From: Candidatus Pelagibacter sp.
GTDB taxonomy: Bacteria; Pseudomonadota; Alphaproteobacteria; Pelagibacterales; Pelagibacteraceae
Direction of reading: 5' to 3'
DNA length: 22,051 nucleotides
Assembly (NCBI GenBank): GCA_028100865.1
Contig: JAOHJV010000004.1
Coordinates: forward strand, 11,002 to 33,052
In this document: in pieces, positions 16,712-22,051 of the stretch
Position numbering within the stretch: position 1 is the first letter of the stretch
Layout: the number at the start of each line of letters is the position of its first letter
Made by a program: the position numbers and the translations under genes
The notes under the pieces: generated by a model
What the model was told of the DNA's origin: nothing
Databases searched by the model: none
What the model saw: only the letters and a program-made list of their open reading frames with translations

Positions 16712-17673
16712 TTGTCTGCGTCATTGGGTGCACAGGCTACTTAGGTAGCAAAATTTCTGCACAACTACATAGCCAAGGTCATAAAGTTATAGGAGTATGT
16801 AGGAAATTTCCAAAACACAATAAAAAATTCAAAAAAAAATTTTTTAAAATTATCGAAGGTGATATTACAAACTCAAAATTACAAAAAAAAATTTTTTTAA
16901 ATACATTTTCGTCAATTGTATATACTGTTTCTTTAAATCATAAAGTTTCTGAAAAAAATTTAGATCATTCTATTAATATAAGCTATATACCTCTACTTAA
17001 TATTTGTAATCATATTGCTAGAAAAAATCTTAAAATTAAAATAATTTATTTTTCAACTATCCAGGTTTATGGTAACTACTCCAAAGAAAAAATAATCACA
17101 GAAAAAACTAAAAAAAATTGCAGAAATATTTATAGTTTAACACACTCTATGTGTGAAGATATTTTAGAAATATTCTCAAAATATAGTGGCGTCCAATCTA
17201 CTTCATTAAGACTATCAAATGGATATGGTTATCCAGAACTAAAAACTTGTGACTGTTGGTGGTTAGTAATAAATGATTTTTGTAAAAATTCTCAAAAAAA
17301 AAACGAAATTAAAATTAATTCAGATGGATCACCCTTGAGAGACTTTATTCATATATCTGATATAGCTTTAACAGTTCAGAAATTATTAACATTTAAAAAA
17401 GACCTACCAAAAGTAATGAATTTATGTTCTGGAAAAACTATTAGCATGCTTGAAATTGCTAAAATTGTTCAAAAAAACTCTATAGTGATAAATAAAAATC
17501 CAACTTTATTTGTTAAAGGTCAAAAAATTGATAAAAAAAATTTAGTGATAAAGAATAAAAATAAATTTAGAATCTCTAATAACGAAATGAAAAAATTGAA
17601 TATTAAACCTAAAATTGATATTTCAAATGGGATAAAAAAAACTTTGATGGAATTAGAAGGAAGTAATAATTGA
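16708..17673 (+). CDS. NAD-dependent epimerase/dehydratase, extended SDR family
   Basis: A 321-residue extended short-chain dehydrogenase/reductase. The Rossmann motif is GCTGYLG (about 8-14), with STIQVYG (catalytic Ser region), RLSNGYGYPE, and RDFIHISDIA (about 211-220), a motif of nucleotide-sugar epimerases and dehydratases. The active-site YxxxK reads YSLTH, so His stands where the catalytic Lys is expected; this may mark a subfamily or a loss of normal activity. The substrate is probably an activated sugar, given the RmlC-like and RfbF neighbours, but it cannot be named. The gene overlaps the upstream epimerase gene by 4 nt and the following SDR fragment by 4 nt (TTGA), so all are likely co-transcribed. 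Very rich in Lys and Asn. Confidence 0.8.
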   Translation: MIVCVIGCTGYLGSKISAQLHSQGHKVIGVCRKFPKHNKKFKKKFFKIIEGDITNSKLQKKIFLNTFSSIVYTVSLNHKVSEKNLDHSINISYIPLLNICNHIARKNLKIKIIYFSTIQVYGNYSKEKIITEKTKKNCRNIYSLTHSMCEDILEIFSKYSGVQSTSLRLSNGYGYPELKTCDCWWLVINDFCKNSQKKNEIKINSDGSPLRDFIHISDIALTVQKLLTFKKDLPKVMNLCSGKTISMLEIAKIVQKNSIVINKNPTLFVKGQKIDKKNLVIKNKNKFRISNNEMKKLNIKPKIDISNGIKKTLMELEGSNN

Positions 17674-17981
17674 ATAAAAAAGTTTTGATAATTGGAAATC
17701 TTGGATATGTGGGATGCGTTCTAAATAAATACCTAAATCAAAATGATAGCGAAGTTTTTGGACTTAATGCTAACTGGTTTGGTGATGATAAAATAATTAG
17801 TGATCAGAAAAAATATACTAAAAAACAAATTATTGATGATATCAGAAATGAGATCTCTCAACAAAATATGTGGTCTGAAAATTATGACACTGTAGTCTAT
17901 CTTGCTGCAGTATCAAATGATCCAATGGACAAAAGATTTTCTAATATAACACATGAAATTAATGGACGAAAATTTATATAA
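17670..17981 (+). pseudogene. 5' remnant of a second NAD-dependent epimerase/dehydratase gene
   Basis: A 103-codon frame starting at TTG 17670 that encodes only the first third of an extended SDR (family length about 300). It keeps the nucleotide-binding motif GNLGYVG (about 9-15), a VFGLNANWFGDD strand and VVYLAAVSNDP (about 76-86), then reads THEIN and stops after five unrelated residues. The 29 bp before rfbF contain no continuation in any frame, so the missing two thirds were deleted rather than shifted. The product lacks the catalytic and substrate-binding parts, so it is most likely non-functional. The family and partial nature are clear; the exact enzyme is not. Confidence 0.75.
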
Positions 17982-18010
17982 ATTAAAATAGACTGATTTA
18001 AAAAAATATT

Positions 18011-18775
18011 ATGAAAGTTTTAATTTTAGCAGGTGGATTTGGAACAAGGTTATCTGAATACACACATGAGATCCCAAAACCCATGGTTACTGTTGGAAAT
18101 ATCCCTATAATCGTTCATGTGATGAATTTATATGCCATGTATGGGCACAAAGAATTTATAATTGCCACAGGTTATAAATCTGAAGTAATTAATAACTATT
18201 TCACTGAAAATGCAGAAAGCATTATTTCTAAAAATGAAGATGTTATAAAATTAAAATACAATTCAAATAAAAACTCTCAAAACCAATTAACTTTGACTAT
18301 CTTATACACAGGTGAAAAGACAATGACCGGAGGCAGAGTAAAGCGTGCAGAAGAATATATAAATGAAAATGAGTTTATGATGACCTATGGAGATGGGATA
18401 TCAGATGTTAATATTAAACTTCTAACTGAACACCACAAAAACAATAATAAACTTGCAACACTATCTGCTGTTAGACCTCCAGTTAGATTTGGAGAATTAG
18501 AACTTCAAGGTGAGTTAGTTACTAGCTTTGCTGAAAAACCTAGACTACAAAAGGGTTGGATCAATGGTGGTTTTTTTGTATTAAATAAGGAAATTTTCAA
18601 ATTTATCAAAGGTGATGATATAATGTTTGAAAGAGAGCCATTGGAAAAATTAGTAGAATTGAACCAATTATCAGCTTTTAGACATGAAAATTTTTGGCAA
18701 TGCATGGACACCAAAAGAGATAAAGACATGCTTGAAGAAATATGGATATCCAAGAATATACCATGGTTAAAATGA
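18011..18775 (+). CDS. rfbF: Glucose-1-phosphate cytidylyltransferase
   Basis: A 254-residue nucleotidyltransferase of RfbF/DdhA type that makes CDP-glucose from glucose 1-phosphate and CTP, the first step to CDP-3,6-dideoxyhexoses and related sugars. It has the N-terminal LAGGFGTRL loop (about 6-14) followed by EIPKPMVTVGN with the substrate-binding lysine, MTYGDGISDVN (about 123-133, metal-binding Asp), FAEKP (about 173), GGFFVL and the subtype-typical C-terminal FWQCMDTKRDKDMLEEIW. Length matches the family (about 257). It follows the SDR remnant by 29 bp without a Shine-Dalgarno sequence. No CDP-glucose 4,6-dehydratase gene (rfbG) is present in this window. Confidence 0.9.
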   Translation: MKVLILAGGFGTRLSEYTHEIPKPMVTVGNIPIIVHVMNLYAMYGHKEFIIATGYKSEVINNYFTENAESIISKNEDVIKLKYNSNKNSQNQLTLTILYTGEKTMTGGRVKRAEEYINENEFMMTYGDGISDVNIKLLTEHHKNNNKLATLSAVRPPVRFGELELQGELVTSFAEKPRLQKGWINGGFFVLNKEIFKFIKGDDIMFEREPLEKLVELNQLSAFRHENFWQCMDTKRDKDMLEEIWISKNIPWLK

Positions 18776-18798
18776 AATAAATCTTATTTAACTAAAAT

Positions 18799-19695
18799 AT
18801 GTCTAAACCTCTAGTTTCAATTTTAATGAATTGTTATAATGGTGAAAAATATCTTGATGAAGCATTAAGTTCTGTAATTAATCAAACTTATAAAAATTGG
18901 GAATTAGTTTTCTGGGATAATCTTTCTTCTGATAAATCTAAAAAAATTGTAAACAATATTAAAGATCTACGAATTAAATATTTTTTATCAGATATCCACA
19001 CCTCTCAGTATAAAGCTAGAAATAAGGGATTGGAAAAGTGTAGTGGAGAATTTATAGCTTTTCTAGATGTAGATGATTATTGGCTTCCTACAAAGCTTGA
19101 AGAACAAATCAAACTATTTAGAAATACAGAAATAGGCTTCTCATGTACAAACTCTTGGAAAATTAATGAAAGAATCAAAGGGAAAAATAAATTAGGATTT
19201 AAAAAAATTTATTCTGGTGATGTTTTAGAACACCTATTAAAAAAGGATTTTATAGTTATGTCATCTCTAGTTATTAGAAAATCGATTCTCAAAAATTTAT
19301 CAATAAATTTTAATCCAAAATATGAAATTGTTGGAGACTTAGATTTTGTATTAAGATTATCTACTATTACTAAACTAGCAGGAATACAAGCTCCTTTAGT
19401 TTTTTATAGATTACATGAAAATAATCTTACTTATAAAAAAATTAATTTAAACTATCAAGAGCTTAAAATACTTTACAATGATATACGTTATCAAAATATT
19501 TACAATCAAAATAAAAATTTTGATTTTTTTAAAAATAATATAATTCTATATGGGGCAATATATAAAATTCTAAATAAAAAAAGAATTGAATCTTTAAATG
19601 ATCTTAAGATGTTAACAAAAACTATACATATCATTAAATTTTTAATCGCATTTTTCCTTCCTAATAAAATTTTATTAAATTGGAAAAAATATTAA
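18799..19695 (+). CDS. Glycosyltransferase family 2 protein
   Basis: A 298-residue GT-A fold glycosyltransferase. The N-terminus PLVSILMNCYNGEKYLDEAL (about 4-23) and the DVDD metal/nucleotide-binding motif (about 90-93) followed by YWLPTKLEEQ are classical GT2 features. GDLDFVLRLS near residue 180 fits the acceptor-side ED/D motif. There are no convincing transmembrane helices except a short hydrophobic C-terminal part (HIIKFLIAFFLPNKILL), which may attach it to the inner membrane. It probably adds one sugar in assembly of a surface polysaccharide; donor and acceptor are unknown. It begins 23 bp after rfbF. Confidence 0.88.
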   Translation: MSKPLVSILMNCYNGEKYLDEALSSVINQTYKNWELVFWDNLSSDKSKKIVNNIKDLRIKYFLSDIHTSQYKARNKGLEKCSGEFIAFLDVDDYWLPTKLEEQIKLFRNTEIGFSCTNSWKINERIKGKNKLGFKKIYSGDVLEHLLKKDFIVMSSLVIRKSILKNLSINFNPKYEIVGDLDFVLRLSTITKLAGIQAPLVFYRLHENNLTYKKINLNYQELKILYNDIRYQNIYNQNKNFDFFKNNIILYGAIYKILNKKRIESLNDLKMLTKTIHIIKFLIAFFLPNKILLNWKKY

Positions 19696-19700
19696 AAAAA

Positions 19701-20750
19701 ATGAATTACGATATTTCAATAATAGTGCCTTTTTATAAACGAGATGATTATGGAAGAAATATATTTGAGGAAATAAATCATCAATCAAAAAAAGAAAATT
19801 TAAAAATAGAATTAATTTTTGTAGATAGTAAAAGCAGAAAGGACTTAGAGAAAAATATTTCGAAAATGAATAATTATGGAAATACTGACGTAAAAATTTA
19901 TGACACTGAGGATTATGTTAGTAAAAAAAGAAATATTGGTATCTCTAAAGCAAATTCTGAAAATATTATTATTATTGATGATGATTGTATTCCATGCAAA
20001 AATTTTTTAAGGAATCACCACTCATCACTTATAGATTTAAATAATAAGAAAAGAATAATATGTGGAATAATTAATTATGATAAAAATTTAAAAGATAGAT
20101 CTAATTATTTCAGATTTAGAGATGAGGGACATAGAAAATTTGATAAGTTTTATAAATTATCTAAAAACTTAAATTTCCATAATATAGTTGTAATGAATAT
20201 GTCTTTTAAAAAAAAAACTTATCAAGAAAATAATCTCAAATTTAATGAGGAATTTAATACCTATGGTTTTGAGGATTTACAATTTGGTATAGATGCTTTG
20301 TTCAAAGATTTTCAGATTAAAACAAATAATGCTGAAGTAATGCATCAAGACAGCACGCCACTACCAATTTTTAAGAAAAAAATAAATTCTTTTGCAAAAA
20401 CATATTTTTTTCTTTTTTACCCATACAATAAGAATAGAATTGAAAATAATAACGATAAGCAAAAATATGAAATTATATCTAGTGATCTGAAAGAATATAA
20501 AGCTCTACTTTTTCTGAGCAAATTAAATACAAAATACAAAAATAAAAATATATTTATTAAAATTTTATATAGTTTTATTTATTATTTATCTGGTTTAATG
20601 AGTTTCATATTAACAAGAATTTTAATTATAACTGATAAAATAAAATTTCTTTACTCTTATAAGTTATATAAAGCCTTAGTTCACATCGTAATAATTAATA
20701 GTTTATTTGGGAAAGAAGAGATTAATAAAGAATGGTTAGAATTAAATTAA
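19701..20750 (+). CDS. Glycosyltransferase, GT2-like with galactosyltransferase-type C-terminus
   Basis: A 349-residue GT-A glycosyltransferase. The ATG at 19701 is chosen over an in-frame TTG at 19680, which would overlap the previous gene and precede the usual SIIVPFYKRDD start. Visible are ISIIVPFYKR (about 5-14), KKRNIGISKA (about 75-84), DDDC (about 93-96) as the DxD-type motif, and YGFEDLQFGIDALFKDF, which resembles the C-terminal ED motif of galactosyltransferase-like enzymes. The C-terminal 70 residues are hydrophobic and basic (LSGLMSFILTRILIITDK), suggesting membrane association. It is the last gene of the island and ends 6 bp before the convergent monooxygenase. Donor and acceptor unknown. 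Confidence 0.82.
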   Translation: MNYDISIIVPFYKRDDYGRNIFEEINHQSKKENLKIELIFVDSKSRKDLEKNISKMNNYGNTDVKIYDTEDYVSKKRNIGISKANSENIIIIDDDCIPCKNFLRNHHSSLIDLNNKKRIICGIINYDKNLKDRSNYFRFRDEGHRKFDKFYKLSKNLNFHNIVVMNMSFKKKTYQENNLKFNEEFNTYGFEDLQFGIDALFKDFQIKTNNAEVMHQDSTPLPIFKKKINSFAKTYFFLFYPYNKNRIENNNDKQKYEIISSDLKEYKALLFLSKLNTKYKNKNIFIKILYSFIYYLSGLMSFILTRILIITDKIKFLYSYKLYKALVHIVIINSLFGKEEINKEWLELN

Positions 20751-20756
20751 TAGTTA

Positions 20757-21908
20757 TTAATTTTTATAAACTTTTCCTAAATAATTATCTAAAAATTTAC
20801 TATTTTTTGTCAAGACTCTTAAAATTACATTTCTAAAAAAAATCATAATAGGATTTGATAAATGAAAAGTAAATTGATTTAATTTTGATCTGTTGTTAAT
20901 CATTTTTACTTTTGTAACTCTGTTTTCATAAAAATTTTTTTTATTATTTATAATGTTATCAAATAATTCTGATGCTCCCTCAATTGATTGTGATGCGCCT
21001 TGTGCAAATGAAGGAGGAAAAGCAAAAAATGCATCTCCAAGTAAAAAGATATTTTTACCTGGTTTAAGATAGCCTTTACTTACAAAAACTGGGAAGCACT
21101 TAATATTATCAATATTTTCTAAAATAGTTGTTGAAAACTCATTTAGCAGTTTATGTTTAATACCTTTAATGAAAGTTTCTTCTTTAAAAAGACTGTAATT
21201 GCTGAGCTCTTTTTCTGTTAATTGATATTTTAAAACTCCAATAAAATTATAACTTTCATGGGCTTTTTTTATGGGATAAATCACATAATGAAAATTATGT
21301 CCCATAAATAATGAAATATTATTTTCATTTAAATTCTTAAGTTTATTTCTTGAAATATTGCCTCTAATAGCAATGGAATTATTATATGAGGGCTTTATCT
21401 CATCATTGGTAATTAATGATTTTCCTTTTGAAAAAACACCATCAGAAATAATTAAATGGTCACAAATTGCTTTATTGTTTTCATTAAAAGTTAAATATAT
21501 TTGATCATTATTTTTTTCAATTTTTTCAATGCCGTGATTATACTTAATTATATCATTATTTAATTTACACTTTAAAAATTCAACTAACTTAGATCTTTTA
21601 AGGATTGTGTACTTGCAGTCTTCAGAATTAAAATCTGAAATATTTAGATCGCATATTTTTTTTTCTGGTTTAATTGTATAAAAATCAATTTTCTCAGGGT
21701 TAAACCTATCTCCATCTTCTAAAGTATTAAATCCAATTTTATTAAGAAGTTTGATACTATTAGTTGATAGCTGTATTCCATATCCTTCAACTAAATCAAT
21801 TGAAGTATTTTTTTCATAAATAGTTACCTGATAATCTTGATTCTCTTTAAATAAATTAGCAATAAATAAGCCAGAAATACCCGCTCCAATTATTGCAATT
21901 TTTTTCAT
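20757..21908 (-). CDS. FAD-dependent monooxygenase, group A flavoprotein hydroxylase
   Basis: A 383-residue single-component flavoprotein monooxygenase (the family of UbiH, salicylate and p-hydroxybenzoate hydroxylases). The FAD-binding Rossmann motif GAGISG is at 8-13, and a second FAD motif, FLLGDAFFAFPPSFAQGASQ, lies near 287-307, corresponding to the GDAAH-P-GQG signature with the usual His replaced by Phe. The central region lacks a strict DG motif but has ISDGVFS at about 154-160. Hydroxylation of an aromatic substrate or ubiquinone precursor is plausible, but the substrate cannot be inferred. The ATG overlaps the stop of the upstream mutY-like gene by 4 nt (ATGA), so the two are probably co-transcribed. 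Confidence 0.82.
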   Translation of the reverse strand: MKKIAIIGAGISGLFIANLFKENQDYQVTIYEKNTSIDLVEGYGIQLSTNSIKLLNKIGFNTLEDGDRFNPEKIDFYTIKPEKKICDLNISDFNSEDCKYTILKRSKLVEFLKCKLNNDIIKYNHGIEKIEKNNDQIYLTFNENNKAICDHLIISDGVFSKGKSLITNDEIKPSYNNSIAIRGNISRNKLKNLNENNISLFMGHNFHYVIYPIKKAHESYNFIGVLKYQLTEKELSNYSLFKEETFIKGIKHKLLNEFSTTILENIDNIKCFPVFVSKGYLKPGKNIFLLGDAFFAFPPSFAQGASQSIEGASELFDNIINNKKNFYENRVTKVKMINNRSKLNQFTFHLSNPIMIFFRNVILRVLTKNSKFLDNYLGKVYKN

Positions 21909-22051
21909 AATTGATTTTCCAAATATGAAACAATTTTTTTAGTAAAAGTTGGCAGTGTATATTTTTTTAATTTTTTAGGATCAATCCAATAAGAAAAAGG
22001 CAGAGGTTTATTGATCTTACTAGTCTTAATTTTAATATTCATGTTCATATT
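21905..22051 (-). CDS. mutY: C-terminal end of a gene resembling mutY (A/G-specific adenine glycosylase)
   Basis: The frame is open from the right window edge to a TGA at 21907-21905 and gives 48 residues. The segment SYWIDPKKLKKYTLPTFTKK followed by IVSYLEN resembles the end of the C-terminal NUDIX-like domain of MutY (W-x-x-x-x-x-L...ALP...rKi). In many alphaproteobacteria mutY lies near ccrM, which supports the call. The evidence is a short tail only; it could be another protein. A shorter reading starting at an internal ATG (22048 or 22042) cannot be excluded. It overlaps the monooxygenase start by 4 nt. Confidence 0.5.
   Translation of the reverse strand, partial: NMNMNIKIKTSKINKPLPFSYWIDPKKLKKYTLPTFTKKIVSYLENQL

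Larger units (their letters stand above)
16247..20750 (+). other. Surface-polysaccharide gene island
   Basis: Six plus-strand reading frames for sugar-nucleotide and glycan assembly stand as a block: RmlC-like epimerase, SDR epimerase, truncated SDR, RfbF-type cytidylyltransferase and two glycosyltransferases. The genes are even richer in A and Lys/Asn codons than their surroundings, and one is broken. Conserved chromosomal genes flank the block: ccrM on the left, and the monooxygenase/mutY-like pair on the right. This is typical of strain-variable glycosylation regions. No integrase, tRNA or flanking direct repeat was found, so the mode of insertion is unknown. Confidence 0.6.

Noticed and set aside
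1..22051. CRISPR array, phage genes, insertion sequences or toxin-antitoxin pairs
   Set aside because: No repeat-spacer pattern, transposase, integrase or small paired genes were seen on either strand.

Overview
This window looks like a piece of a SAR11-clade (Pelagibacterales) alphaproteobacterial chromosome. I infer this from four things: very low GC (about 30% or less by eye), near-absence of intergenic DNA with many 1-14 nt gene overlaps, start codons that mostly lack a Shine-Dalgarno sequence, and alphaproteobacterial neighbourhoods (rnhB-ccrM, an ispE/TPR pair, petABC). No database search was possible; names rest on motifs and gene order that I can read.

Layout. Bases 1-5366 are one tightly packed plus-strand housekeeping run: the 3' end of lgt, a MidA-type methyltransferase, pgeF, prs, rplY, pth and ychF. 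It collides with the minus-strand cytochrome bc1 operon petA-petB-petC (7904-5343); ychF and petC overlap by 24 bp at their 3' ends. Divergent from petA runs trmL-hemF-greA (7998-9779). Facing it on the minus strand are a tRNA-Gln(UUG) gene, the CCA-adding-enzyme gene that starts 3 nt after that tRNA's encoded CCA, then ispE and a secreted TPR protein. Only 11 bp from the TPR start, and divergent from it, lie a family-4-like uracil-DNA glycosylase gene, rnhB and ccrM.

From 16247 to 20750 the content changes to surface-polysaccharide genes: an RmlC-like epimerase, an SDR epimerase, the 5' remnant of a second SDR gene, a glucose-1-phosphate cytidylyltransferase (RfbF type) and two glycosyltransferases. 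This resembles a strain-variable glycosylation island inserted between conserved genes. On its far side, on the minus strand, are an FAD monooxygenase and the 3' end of a gene that looks like mutY, a gene commonly found near ccrM in alphaproteobacteria.

No phage, IS element, CRISPR array or clearly new enzymatic system is visible. The most interesting signals are regulatory. The ccrM promoter is a good sigma-70 match (TTGACT-17-TCTAAT) with two GANTC sites, the methylation target of CcrM, inside the promoter (one overlapping the -10) and a third just upstream, which suggests methylation-state autoregulation. The TPR/UDG divergent pair appears to use interlocked, leaderless promoters. The tRNA-Gln/cca junction leaves almost no mRNA leader for the enzyme that repairs tRNA 3' ends.
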